Positions 49,693 through 57,735 of a stretch of 64,000 nt of DNA are shown here, piece by piece. The translations under genes were made by a program, and so were the position numbers. Below the pieces are notes generated by a model. The model was not told the origin of the DNA, did no database searches, and worked only from the letters and a program-made list of their open reading frames with translations. This DNA is from Nocardioides sp. SLBN-35 (GTDB lineage Bacteria; Actinomycetota; Actinomycetes; Propionibacteriales; Nocardioidaceae): positions 4,712,001 through 4,776,000 of the forward strand of contig NZ_VFNU01000001.1 in NCBI RefSeq assembly GCF_006715725.1, written 5' to 3'. The first letter of the stretch is position 1. Each line of letters starts with the position of its first letter.

Positions 49693-50661
49693 ATGTCCGA
49701 CCACACCGTCATCACCGAGGACGGGCTGCGCCTCCACGTCACCGTGCGCGGCCGCGACGACGCGCCGCTCACGGTGCTGCTGTCCCACTGCTGGACGGCC
49801 GAGGAGTCGGACTGGCACTACCAGGTCACCGACCTGCTGGCCCGCTACGGCCGCGACGTCCGGGTGATCACCTGGGACCACCGCGGACACGGCAGGTCCG
49901 ACCGCGCTCCCGAGTCGGCCTGCACGATCCCGCACCTCGCCCGCGACCTGGGCCTGGTCGTCGACACGTGCGCCCCGGACGGACCGCTGGTCGTCGCCGG
50001 GCACTCGGTCGGTGGGATGACGATCACCGCGATCCCCGAGGAGCGCCCGGACCTGATGGCGCGCATCGTCGGCACCCTGTTCGTCAGCACGACCAGCGGC
50101 GAGCTGTCGAAGGTGACCCTCGGCCTGCCCGCGGTCGCCGGCGGGCTGCTGCGCGACCGGCTGCCGTTCATCCTGGCCAACCGGTCGCGGATGCTCAGCT
50201 TGAGCCGCCGCGAGAAGTTCCCGACCATCGAGCGGCAGGTCGCCCGCCGGTTCCTGTTCGGCCGCCCGGCCCGCTCCCGCGACGTCGCGCTCGTGGTCGA
50301 CCAGCTCGTCCACGCCGCGCCCGAGACCATGTCCGGCTTCTTCAAGGACATGATGAACCACGACCGGATCGGCAACCTGTCGGCCTTCGACGACATCCCG
50401 ACCACTGTCCTGGTCGGCACCCGTGACCTGCTCACCCCGCCCGAGCACGCCGGCAAGATCGCCCGCGGCATCCGTGGCGCCCGCCTGCTCGTCGCCCCCG
50501 ACGCCGGCCACTACCTGCCGTTCGAGCGCCGCGAGCTGGTCAGCGACGAGCTGTTCGCGCTCATCGACCGGGCGCTGGCAGATCTGAACCGCGCCCCATA
50601 CGAAATGGTCGCAAACGAGGGCAGAGGACGACCGAATCGCATGGGGCGCGGTACTCACTAG
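49693..50661 (+). CDS. Alpha/beta hydrolase
   Basis: A 322-residue hydrolase. Nucleophile Ser: VVAGHSVGGMT. Oxyanion region: LSHCWTAEESDW. WDHRGHGRSD is typical of the family. Acid: LVGTRDLLTPP. His: APDAGHYLPFERR. The cap region is helical. The substrate is unknown. ATG 49693 has GGGGG upstream; ATG 49681 would add four residues. It separates ispF and ispD but has no obvious MEP role. Confidence 0.85.
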   Translation: MSDHTVITEDGLRLHVTVRGRDDAPLTVLLSHCWTAEESDWHYQVTDLLARYGRDVRVITWDHRGHGRSDRAPESACTIPHLARDLGLVVDTCAPDGPLVVAGHSVGGMTITAIPEERPDLMARIVGTLFVSTTSGELSKVTLGLPAVAGGLLRDRLPFILANRSRMLSLSRREKFPTIERQVARRFLFGRPARSRDVALVVDQLVHAAPETMSGFFKDMMNHDRIGNLSAFDDIPTTVLVGTRDLLTPPEHAGKIARGIRGARLLVAPDAGHYLPFERRELVSDELFALIDRALADLNRAPYEMVANEGRGRPNRMGRGTH

Positions 50662-50671
50662 GCTCGGCAGG

Positions 50672-51382
50672 GTGAGACCCGCCCCTACCGCCGCCGTCGT
50701 CGTCCTCGCCGCCGGGAGCGGCAGCCGCGTGGGGGCCGAGGTCAACAAGATCCTGCTCCCGCTGCGCGGCAGGCCGGTACTCGCCTGGTCGGTGCTCACC
50801 GCGCTGGAGGTGCCGGGCGTCGACCCGGTCGTCGTGGTGCACCGCCCCGGCGAGCGCGCCGACGTCGGTGCCGCGCTGCTGCCGGTGATCGGCGAACGCG
50901 ACGTGCTGCTCGTCGAGGGTGGCGCGACCCGGCAGGAGTCCGAGCAGGCGGCGCTGGCCGCGCTCGCGCCGCGGGTGGCCGACGGCAGCCTCGACGTCGT
51001 CGCGATCCACGACGGCGCCCGGCCGCTCGCGACGGTGGCGCTGTTCGAGGCGACGATCGCGACGGCACGCGAGCACGGGGGCGCCGTACCGACCCACGAG
51101 CTGGCGGGCCTGCTCCCCCGCGACCCGACCGCCGCTCCCGCACCGGGTGGGACGGGCACCCGGCTGGTGGGCGTCGCGACCCCGCAGGCGTTCCGAGCCG
51201 CCCCACTGCTGGCTGCGTATGCGGCGGCCGCGGACGCCGGCTTCGACGGCACCGACACGGCGGCGGCCTTCGCCGCGTTCGCGCCCGCCGGGCAGGAGGT
51301 GTGGGCGGTGCCCGCCGACCCGGGCAACCTCAAGGTGACCTTCGCCGAGGACCTGCGGGTCGCCGAGCGGCTGCTCGCCTAG
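50672..51382 (+). CDS. ispD: 2-C-methyl-D-erythritol 4-phosphate cytidylyltransferase IspD, incomplete motifs
   Basis: A 236-residue IspD-like enzyme with the CTP-binding N-terminus VVLAAGSGSRVGAEVNKILLP (Arg and Lys catalytic positions present), GGATRQESEQAALAAL and AIHDGARPL. The second half ends VATPQAF, GTDTAAAF and NLKVTFAEDLRVAERLL as expected. The usual DTxK lysine motif is replaced by HELAGLLPRD, and the TxxR loop is also changed. A second IspD-like protein at 53830 keeps those motifs. It is still most likely the working IspD, with reduced confidence. Confidence 0.82.
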   Translation: MRPAPTAAVVVLAAGSGSRVGAEVNKILLPLRGRPVLAWSVLTALEVPGVDPVVVVHRPGERADVGAALLPVIGERDVLLVEGGATRQESEQAALAALAPRVADGSLDVVAIHDGARPLATVALFEATIATAREHGGAVPTHELAGLLPRDPTAAPAPGGTGTRLVGVATPQAFRAAPLLAAYAAAADAGFDGTDTAAAFAAFAPAGQEVWAVPADPGNLKVTFAEDLRVAERLLA

Positions 51383-52521
51383 ATGACTACGGCCGGCAGC
51401 CGCACCGTCACCTGAAGGCCGCCGCCGGGCTGTGCGACCAGGGTGAGGGTGCCGTCGTGCGCCTCGGCGATGCTCCGCGCGATCGCCAGCCCGAGCCCGG
51501 CACCGGCGTGACCGCCCTGACTCCGCTGCCCGGGCTCGACATGGGTGCGCGCCGAGCCGCGCTGGAACGGCTCGGCGAGCGTGGCGACCAGGTCCGGGTG
51601 GAGCAGCGCGCCGGTGTTCTCGACGCTCAGCACCGCCGCCCCCGTCTCCCGGCGGGTGGTGACGCGCACCCGGCCGCCCTCGGGGAGGTTGTGCACGATC
51701 GCGTTGTGGGTGAGGTTCGTGGTCAGCTGCAGCAGCAGTGCCGGCTCCCCCTGGGCGATCGCGAGGTCACCCGAGGTCTCGAGCACGATGTCGCGCGCCT
51801 CGGCGAGCGGCAGCAGCGTCTCGGTGGCCTCCTCCGCGAGCAGCGAGAGGTCGACGTCCTCGCGGGCGAACGAGCGCCGGTCGGCCCGACTGAGCACGAG
51901 CAGCGCCTCGATCAGGTCGATGGCGCGGGTGTTGACGGCGTACAGGCTCTCGACGAGACGGGTCGGGTCGCGGGTCGGGTCCTTGCGGGCCAGCTCCAGC
52001 AGGGTCTGGGTGATGGTCAGCGGCGTGCGCAGCTCGTGGGAGGCGTTGGCGGCGAACCGCTGTTGCTCGGCGACGTGCGCGTCGAGCCGCGCGAGCATGC
52101 TGTCGAACGCGTCGGCGAGCTCTCGGAACTCGTCGTCGCGCCCGCGCAGCCGGATCCGGTGGGTGAGCGATCCGCCGGCCGCCCGGCGGGTGGCCTCGGT
52201 GATCCTGCCGAGCGGCGCGAGCATCCGTCCGGCCAGCAGCCAGCCGCCGCCGAGCCCGCAGACCAGCAGGAAGCCCAGCACCAGCGCGGCCTTCGGCCAG
52301 AACGCCTCCCACAGGTCCGAGCGGCCCGGGATGAACAGGTACGGCGAGCGCGGCCCGCCGCCCGGGAGGTCCTGGGTCGGCACGGTGACCGCCTGGTCGG
52401 GCACGTAGCGCAGCAGGAACAGCCACACGACGGCGAGCAGCAGCGCACCGGCGAGGAGCAGGAAGCCGGCGTAGCTGAGCGTCAGCCGGAGCCGGACGCT
52501 GGGCCCGGGGCGCCTAGACAT
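51379..52521 (-). CDS. Sensor histidine kinase (OmpR partner)
   Basis: A 380-residue kinase. Two TM helices (SYAGFLLLAGALLLAVVWLF and AALVLGFLLVCGLGGGWLLAG) flank a short outer loop. HAMP follows. The H-box is NASHELRTPLTITQTLLEL. The ATPase has NLTHNAIVHN and GAGLGLAIARSIAEAHDG. It overlaps the upstream regulator gene by 8 bases. Stops of ispD and this gene overlap. Its neighbour is a VanY-type peptidase, so it may sense cell-wall state. Confidence 0.9.
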   Translation of the reverse strand: MSRRPGPSVRLRLTLSYAGFLLLAGALLLAVVWLFLLRYVPDQAVTVPTQDLPGGGPRSPYLFIPGRSDLWEAFWPKAALVLGFLLVCGLGGGWLLAGRMLAPLGRITEATRRAAGGSLTHRIRLRGRDDEFRELADAFDSMLARLDAHVAEQQRFAANASHELRTPLTITQTLLELARKDPTRDPTRLVESLYAVNTRAIDLIEALLVLSRADRRSFAREDVDLSLLAEEATETLLPLAEARDIVLETSGDLAIAQGEPALLLQLTTNLTHNAIVHNLPEGGRVRVTTRRETGAAVLSVENTGALLHPDLVATLAEPFQRGSARTHVEPGQRSQGGHAGAGLGLAIARSIAEAHDGTLTLVAQPGGGLQVTVRLPAVVI

Positions 52522-53185
52522 CGGCCGCGACATCGATCCGGTACCCGACCCCGGCGACGGTGGCGATCACCCACGGCTCGCCGAGCCGCTTGCGCAGCGC
52601 CGAGACGGTGATCCGGACGGCGTTGGTGAACGGGTCGGCGTTCTCGTCCCAGGCCCGCTCGAGCAGCTCCTCGGCGCTCACGACACCGCCCTCGGCGGCC
52701 ACGAGGACCTCCAGCACCGCGAACTGCTTGCGGGTGAGCGCGACGTACCGGCCGTCGCGGTGCACCTCGCGGCGGAACGGGTCCAGGCGCACCCCGGCGA
52801 TCTCGCGGACCGGCGGTCGGTGGTGCGCGCGACGGCGGTCGAGCGCGCGCAGCCGGAGCACCAGCTCGGCGAGCTCGAACGGCTTGGTGAGGTAGTCGTC
52901 GGCGCCGAGCCCGAAGCCGGAGGCCTTGTCGTCGAGTCGGTCCGCGGCGGTGAGCATCAGGATCGGCATCCCAGTGCCGGAGGCGACGATGCGCCGCGCG
53001 ATCTCGTCGCCCGAGGGGCCGGGCACGTCACGGTCGAGGACCGCGATGTCGTAGGCGTTGACGCTGAGCAGGTCGAGCGCGGTGTCGCCGTCGCCGGCGA
53101 TGTCGGCCGCGATCGCCTCCAGGCGCAGTCCGTCGCGGACGGCCTCGGCCAGGAGAGGCTCGTCCTCGACGATCAGCACCCGCAC
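52514..53185 (-). CDS. OmpR/PhoB-family response regulator
   Basis: A 223-residue regulator. The receiver begins VRVLIVEDEPLLAEAVRDGL, with the phospho-Asp in IAVLDRDVPG and Lys in YLTKPFELAEL. The C-terminal winged helix reads LTRKQFAVLEVLVAAEGGVVS, then NAVRITVSALRKRLG. GTG 53185 lies directly beside GAGGA; GTG 53179 has better spacing. It is paired with the kinase at 51379 and divergent from the VanY-type gene. Confidence 0.92.
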   Translation of the reverse strand: MRVLIVEDEPLLAEAVRDGLRLEAIAADIAGDGDTALDLLSVNAYDIAVLDRDVPGPSGDEIARRIVASGTGMPILMLTAADRLDDKASGFGLGADDYLTKPFELAELVLRLRALDRRRAHHRPPVREIAGVRLDPFRREVHRDGRYVALTRKQFAVLEVLVAAEGGVVSAEELLERAWDENADPFTNAVRITVSALRKRLGEPWVIATVAGVGYRIDVAADV

Positions 53186-53220
53186 TCCTCGAATGCTACG
53201 AGCCGCCGGATATCGCGAGC

Positions 53221-53238
53221 GTATCGAAAAACCGATAC
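53221..53238. promoter_or_regulatory. GTATCG-N6-CGATAC palindrome between regulator and VanY-type gene
   Basis: The exact 6-bp arms surround AAAAAC. Partly matching GCGAG/CTCGC words lie outside them. It is in the 87-bp spacer between the response regulator and the divergent peptidase gene, and is a candidate operator for the regulator. OmpR-type sites are usually direct repeats, so this is uncertain. Confidence 0.45.
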
Positions 53239-53272
53239 GCCCTCGCAACGTCGCGCTGCCTTGACTCGTCGC

Positions 53273-53833
53273 ATGACCACTTCCCCCACCCGTCCGGTCT
53301 TCCTCCTCCTCGTCGTGTTCGTCCTACTCGGTGCCGTCGGCTACCGCTCCCTCGCCTCGACCTCGTCGGCGGCCGACTCCGGCCCGGTCGGCGACGGCGA
53401 GCTGCCGGACGGCACGTCGGTGTACGACGACGAGCACTCCGGCGTGACCGAGCTCGACCCCGACCTGCTGCGCGCACTGCGCCGCGCCGCGACGGCCGCG
53501 GTCGACGACGGCGTCGACCTCGTCGTCAACAGCGGCTGGCGCTCGCGGTCCTACCAGCAGCGGCTGCTCGACGAGGCGGTCGCGACCTACGGCTCCCGCG
53601 AGCAGGCCGCCCGCTGGGTGTCCACCCCCGACAACTCGCCGCACGTGTCCGGCGACGCCGTGGACATCGGTCCGGCGCGGGCGGCGGCGTGGCTGGGGAC
53701 GAACGGCGCGCGGTACGGCCTGTGCCGGATCTACGACAACGAGCCCTGGCACTTCGAGCTGCGGCCCAAGGCGGTCGACGACGGCTGCCCGGAGAGGTAC
53801 GCCGACCCGACCCGGGACCCGCGCAACCGCTAG
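53273..53833 (+). CDS. D-alanyl-D-alanine carboxypeptidase, VanY type, membrane-anchored
   Basis: A 186-residue protein. The N-terminal membrane anchor or signal is VFLLLVVFVLLGAVGYRSLA. The VanY (M15B) domain has the motif NSGWRSRSYQQRLLDEA, zinc ligands SPHVSGDAVDIGP (HxxxxxxD) and EPWHFEL. It trims the terminal D-Ala of peptidoglycan stem peptides outside the cell. ATG 53273 begins the anchor. It is divergent from a two-component system, which may regulate it. Confidence 0.9.
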   Translation: MTTSPTRPVFLLLVVFVLLGAVGYRSLASTSSAADSGPVGDGELPDGTSVYDDEHSGVTELDPDLLRALRRAATAAVDDGVDLVVNSGWRSRSYQQRLLDEAVATYGSREQAARWVSTPDNSPHVSGDAVDIGPARAAAWLGTNGARYGLCRIYDNEPWHFELRPKAVDDGCPERYADPTRDPRNR

Positions 53834-54426
53834 CGCGGGTCGGTGAGCGCCTCGAGCACCGCGAGGTCGGCCTCGACGGCGATCCGCCGCGCCTCGGGCG
53901 GCGCCTCGACGAGCAGCACCCGCTCCGCGCCGTACCGCTGGCGCAGGGTGCTCACCAGCGCCGTGAAGTCGGTCGTGGGCAGCCGGCCGCCGTCGCCGAG
54001 CAGGTCGGCGACGACCGCGGCGGGCAGCACCACGGGCGAGCAGACGGCGACGAGGGCGTCGCGGTCGACCGTCGTACCGAGGAGGTCACCGTGCACCTCC
54101 TTGACCGTGTCGGTGACCGGGCGGACCCCGACCACGACCCGGTCCTCGACCGCGGCCCGCTCGGCGCAGCGGCGCAGGAACTCCGGCGGGGTCATCGGGC
54201 ACAGCGGGTCGTGCAGGAGCAGCGGCTCCTCGCGCTCGACGACGGCCGCCCAGGGCACGGTCTGGTCGAGCAGGTCGACCCCGGCCTCGCCCACGGCCCA
54301 CGCGGCCGCGGCCACGAGGGACTCGCCATGGATCAGGTGGAACGGGAGGGCGCCACGGCCCTCCTCGACCACGATCCCGGCGACGGGGGCAAAAAGGTCG
54401 ACGGCGTCATACGGGTGCGGGTTCAT
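53830..54426 (-). CDS. IspD-like protein lacking the CTP-binding loop
   Basis: A 198-residue relative of IspD. It keeps LLHDPLCPMTPPEFLRR (matching the HDAARP block), VGVRPVTDTVKEVHGD (DTxK motif), TTVDRDAL and TTDFTALVSTLRQRYG. The N-terminus, MNPHPYDAVDLFAPVAG, then IVVEEGRGALPFHLIHG, lacks the G-rich LAAGxGxR loop. It lies next to carD, where ispD is found in mycobacteria. It may be a degenerate IspD or a partner of the one at 50672. It ends 4 bases into the VanY gene's stop region. Confidence 0.75.
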   Translation of the reverse strand: MNPHPYDAVDLFAPVAGIVVEEGRGALPFHLIHGESLVAAAAWAVGEAGVDLLDQTVPWAAVVEREEPLLLHDPLCPMTPPEFLRRCAERAAVEDRVVVGVRPVTDTVKEVHGDLLGTTVDRDALVAVCSPVVLPAAVVADLLGDGGRLPTTDFTALVSTLRQRYGAERVLLVEAPPEARRIAVEADLAVLEALTDPR

Positions 54427-54469
54427 CGGAACCCACCGTATGACGCCGTCGGCGCGTTGCTGGAGGTGC

Positions 54470-54955
54470 CTACGAGGCGAGCACCTCGTCGAGGATGGTC
54501 TCGGCCTTGTCCTCGTTGGTGTTCTCGCACAGGGCGAGCTCGGAGACGAGGATCTGGCGCGCCTTGGCCAGCATCCGCTTCTCACCCGCGGACAGGCCGC
54601 GGTCACGCTCGCGGCGCCACAGGTCGCGCACGACCTCGGCCACCTTCATGACGTCGCCACTGTGGAGCTTCTCGAGGTTCGCCTTGTAGCGCCTCGACCA
54701 GTTGGTCGGCTCCTCGACGTGCTCCGCGCGGAGCACTCCGAAGACCCGGTCCAGCCCGTCCTTGTCCACGACATCCCGAACACCCACGAGATCCAGGTTG
54801 TCGGCCGGCACACGGACCACGAGGTCCTGCTGGGCGACAATCCGAAGCACGAGGTACTGCCGTTCCTGGCCCTTGATCGTCCGCATCTCGATGTTCTCGA
54901 TGACCGCGGCCCCGTGATTGGGGTAGACGACCGTTTCGCCGACGGTGAAAGTCAT
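54470..54955 (-). CDS. carD: CarD-family RNA polymerase-binding transcription regulator
   Basis: A 161-residue CarD. The N-terminal RNAP-interacting Tudor-like domain is FTVGETVVYPNHGAAVIENIE with KGQERQYLVLRI. The C-terminal helical DNA-binding domain contains NWSRRYKANLEKLHSGD and LSAGEKRMLAKARQILVSELA, including the promoter-wedge Trp. It stabilises open promoter complexes, notably at rRNA genes. A promoter -10 (TAAGAT) is likely on the minus strand near 54984-54989. Its neighbour is the IspD-like gene. Confidence 0.96.
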   Translation of the reverse strand: MTFTVGETVVYPNHGAAVIENIEMRTIKGQERQYLVLRIVAQQDLVVRVPADNLDLVGVRDVVDKDGLDRVFGVLRAEHVEEPTNWSRRYKANLEKLHSGDVMKVAEVVRDLWRRERDRGLSAGEKRMLAKARQILVSELALCENTNEDKAETILDEVLAS

Positions 54956-55184
54956 ATGAGCAAAACCCCTTCCTAGGTGACCTATCTTACCACGCCTTCT
55001 ACGACTCTCCGAATGCGTTTGCGCAGGTCAGGGGCACAATCGGCGGCTTGACAAGTGGCCAGTCGTATGGTCCGGGCGGGTCGTCGCAGTGTGGGACACG
55101 TCACTTGCCGGGGCACGGCGGCCGGTCCCGCCCGATCGGCGGGCCCGCCCCCATGCTGGTCGGCCGTGGTCAATACTGCTCGCC

Positions 55185-56186
55185 ATGGCGAAGATGCAGC
55201 GCTGGCGACACAGCCGGGCTTCGGAGGAGGGGACCCTGGCGACGGAGACCCCCGACGAGGCCTCCGAGGAGACCCCGGAGCAGACCTCCGACGTCGAGGT
55301 CGCGGAGGACGTCGAGGTCGCGGAGGACGTCGAGGTCGCGGAGGACGTCGAGGTCGCGGAGGACGTCGAGGTCGCGGAGGACGTCGAGGTCGCGGAGGAC
55401 GTCGAGGATCTGGAGCACCCGCCACTCCCCCACGTACCGGATCGCTCGGGGGTCACCGGCTGGCTGTTCGGCGGCCGCAACCCCGCCCAGGTGCTCCCCC
55501 TCCAGTTGCTGCAGGCCGCGCACGCAAAGCAGGCGATCACCACAGCGCTCGCGATGGGACTGGTCGCCGCGGTGGCCGGGCGCCCGGCGCGTGAGGCGGG
55601 CGTCGTACTCGTCACGGTGCTGGTCGGCCAGACCATCCTCGGCTGGCACAACGACATCGTCGACCGCCAGCGCGACCAGGCGCACGGCCTGCCCGGCAAG
55701 CCGGTCGGCGCGGGCCGGCTCGAGGTCGGCACCGTCTGGTACGCCATCGTCGTCGCGTTCCTGCTGCTCGTGCCGCTCGCCACGACGACCGGCGTGCGCG
55801 CCGGCGCCTACTACCTCGGCTCGGTGGCCGTGGCCATGCTCGGCAACATCGTGCTGCGCACCGGGTTCTTCTCGTGGTGGTCGTGGGCGGCGTCGTTCGC
55901 CCTGCTGCCGGCGTACCTGTCCTGGGGCGGCTGGGGCGGCAAGGCCGTCGGCAGCGCGCCCGAGCCGGCGATCGTGGTGCTCGCCGCGCTGCTCGGCGTC
56001 GGGATCCACTTCATGCGGGCCGTGTGGGGCCTGGTCGCCGACCACGAGGACGGCTGGACCTACCTGCCGCTCAAGCTCGGGCTCAAGCTCGGCGCGACCC
56101 GGCTGCTCGCGCTCTCGACCCTGTTCAGCGTCGGCGTCGTCGTCGCGCTGGTCGTGGTCGGCGCCCGGGTCGGTCTGAGCCGCTGA
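55185..56186 (+). CDS. UbiA-like membrane prenyltransferase with acidic repeat N-terminus
   Basis: A 333-residue protein. Residues 1-80 are soluble and acidic, with six VEVAED repeats. From about residue 100 there are seven to eight TM helices. GWHNDIVDRQRDQAHGLPGKP has the NDxxDxxxD metal/diphosphate motif of UbiA prenyltransferases, and DHEDGWTYLPLKLG could be the second Asp-rich site. It probably attaches a prenyl chain to an aromatic or other acceptor. Acceptor unknown. ATG 55185 begins AKMQRWRHSRAS. Confidence 0.78.
   Translation: MAKMQRWRHSRASEEGTLATETPDEASEETPEQTSDVEVAEDVEVAEDVEVAEDVEVAEDVEVAEDVEVAEDVEDLEHPPLPHVPDRSGVTGWLFGGRNPAQVLPLQLLQAAHAKQAITTALAMGLVAAVAGRPAREAGVVLVTVLVGQTILGWHNDIVDRQRDQAHGLPGKPVGAGRLEVGTVWYAIVVAFLLLVPLATTTGVRAGAYYLGSVAVAMLGNIVLRTGFFSWWSWAASFALLPAYLSWGGWGGKAVGSAPEPAIVVLAALLGVGIHFMRAVWGLVADHEDGWTYLPLKLGLKLGATRLLALSTLFSVGVVVALVVVGARVGLSR
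55293..55400 (+). repeat. Six exact 18-bp tandem repeats inside the UbiA-like gene
   Basis: The unit GTCGAGGTCGCGGAGGAC is repeated six times without change and encodes VEVAED six times; a partial unit follows. Because the unit is a multiple of three, gain or loss of units keeps the frame. The lack of silent changes suggests recent slippage or expansion. Confidence 0.93.
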
Positions 56187-56254
56187 GCGACCCGCCGTCG
56201 CGCAACGCTAGAGTGAGCCCGCTTCGACCCCACCTGACCCGGAGGCCTTCCGCC

Positions 56255-56872
56255 ATGCCCCACCTGCGCCGATCCGCGCTCGCCGGCCTGCTGCTGGCCG
56301 TCGTTCCCGCCACCGCCCTGAGCGGCTGCGGGTTCCACTACCCGACCGACCGGGTCAACACCATCTCCTCCGGCGTCAACGACCGCACCGGCGACGTCGA
56401 CGCGCTCGGCATCCGGGTCCTCGCGACCGCGAAGGGCGAGGGCCGGCTGATCGGCGCGCTGTCCAACAACGTGCGCAAGGACGCCTCGCTCGAGTCCGTG
56501 TCCTCGACCGCGGGCATCTCCGCCGGCGAGTTCGAGCCGGTCGAGGTCGCGGGTCGGGGCACGGTCAACCTGGCCACCGCGGCCGACGTACCGCTCACCG
56601 GCAACTTCACCGCCGGCGACGTCATCCGGCTCGACCTGACGTTCAGCGACGGCACCACGCTGAGCCTCGACGTCCCGGTCGTCAAGCCGTGCTACCAGTA
56701 CACCGCGGTGCCCACTCCCACGCCCAGCGAGTCCGCCTCGGAGAAGGCCACCGACGGTGCGGCCGCCGACGCCGCCGCCGAGGAGGAGGGCGACGAGGCG
56801 CACGCCGACGAGACCGGCGACGCGACCTTCGACTGCTCCGACGAGGCCCCGGCGCCCGAGAGCGAGCACTGA
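56255..56872 (+). CDS. Lipoprotein of unknown function
   Basis: A 205-residue exported lipoprotein. The signal peptide ends ATALSGCGF, with Cys25 as the lipidation site. The mature part (about residues 35-150) is a beta-rich domain (LGIRVLATAKGEGRLIGALSN; LTGNFTAGDVIRLDLTF). The last 55 residues are acidic and low in complexity. It resembles LpqE-type actinobacterial lipoproteins. Function unknown. ATG 56255 has GGAGG upstream. Its stop overlaps the gpmA start (TGATG). Confidence 0.82.
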   Translation: MPHLRRSALAGLLLAVVPATALSGCGFHYPTDRVNTISSGVNDRTGDVDALGIRVLATAKGEGRLIGALSNNVRKDASLESVSSTAGISAGEFEPVEVAGRGTVNLATAADVPLTGNFTAGDVIRLDLTFSDGTTLSLDVPVVKPCYQYTAVPTPTPSESASEKATDGAAADAAAEEEGDEAHADETGDATFDCSDEAPAPESEH

Positions 56873-57618
56873 TGACGTTCACGCTCGTCCTGCTCCGCCA
56901 CGGCGAGAGCGAGTGGAACGCGAAGAACCTCTTCACCGGCTGGGTCGACGTCGCGCTGACCGAGAAGGGGCGCGGCGAGGCGGTCCGCGGCGGCGAGCTC
57001 CTCGCGGAGGCCGGCATCCTGCCGGACGTCGTGCACACCTCACTGCAGCGCCGCGCGATCAACACCGCCGCGCTCGCGCTCGACGCCGCCGACCGGCACT
57101 GGATCCCGGTGCGTCGATCCTGGCGCCTCAACGAGCGCCACTACGGCGCCCTGCAAGGCAAGGACAAGGCCCAGATCCGCGACGAGTACGGCGAGGAGCA
57201 GTTCATGCTCTGGCGCCGCTCGTTCGACGTCCCCCCGCCGCCGCTGGACGACAGCGACCCCTACTCGCAGTCCGGTGACCCGCGCTACGCCGACCTCGGC
57301 GACGAGCTGCCCCGCGCGGAGGCGCTCAAGCAGGTCATCGACCGGCTGCTCCCCTACTGGGACGCCGGCATCGTGCCGGACCTGCGCGCCGGCCACACCG
57401 TCCTCATCGCGGCCCACGGCAACAGCCTGCGCGCGATCGTCAAGCACCTCGACCAGATGAGCGACGCCGACATCACCGGCCTCAACATCCCCACCGGGAT
57501 GCCGCTGGTCTACGAGCTCGACGAGGACACCCTCGCCCCGGTCGTCCCCGGTGGCCGCTACCTCGACCCCGAGGCCGCCGCCGAGGCTGCTGCCGCCGTC
57601 GCCAACCAGGGCCGCTGA
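56872..57618 (+). CDS. gpmA: 2,3-Bisphosphoglycerate-dependent phosphoglycerate mutase GpmA
   Basis: A 248-residue dPGM that interconverts 3- and 2-phosphoglycerate in glycolysis. The phospho-His motif is LVLLRHGESEWNAKNLFTGW, ERHYGALQGKDKAQ follows, and the second His is in LIAAHGNSLRAIVKHL. ATG 56872 overlaps the lipoprotein stop. In mycobacteria gpm1 lies near senX3-regX3; here those genes are 3 kb away. Confidence 0.96.
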   Translation: MTFTLVLLRHGESEWNAKNLFTGWVDVALTEKGRGEAVRGGELLAEAGILPDVVHTSLQRRAINTAALALDAADRHWIPVRRSWRLNERHYGALQGKDKAQIRDEYGEEQFMLWRRSFDVPPPPLDDSDPYSQSGDPRYADLGDELPRAEALKQVIDRLLPYWDAGIVPDLRAGHTVLIAAHGNSLRAIVKHLDQMSDADITGLNIPTGMPLVYELDEDTLAPVVPGGRYLDPEAAAEAAAAVANQGR

Positions 57619-57641
57619 CCCCAGCAGCCCCACTGGCCACA

Positions 57642-57729
57642 AGTTTCACCGGCTGGCCGGTGAAACTGTCGCTGGGCCGAGGAAGAATCCTCGTCCAACC
57701 GCGAGTTTCACCGGTCGGCCGGTGAAACT
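57642..57729. repeat. Pair of palindromes downstream of gpmA
   Basis: 57642-57667 reads AGTTTCACCGGC, TG, then the exact inverse. 57704-57729 has AGTTTCACCGG, four bases, then its inverse. The two palindromes differ by only a few central bases. They lie in the 117-bp gap between gpmA and the convergent TetR gene. They may terminate both transcripts or belong to a dispersed palindromic repeat family. Confidence 0.65.
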
Positions 57730-57735
57730 GGCTTC

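Noticed and set aside
55293..55400. CRISPR array
   Set aside because: The 18-bp units are directly adjacent with no spacers, in frame within a gene, and there are no cas genes.
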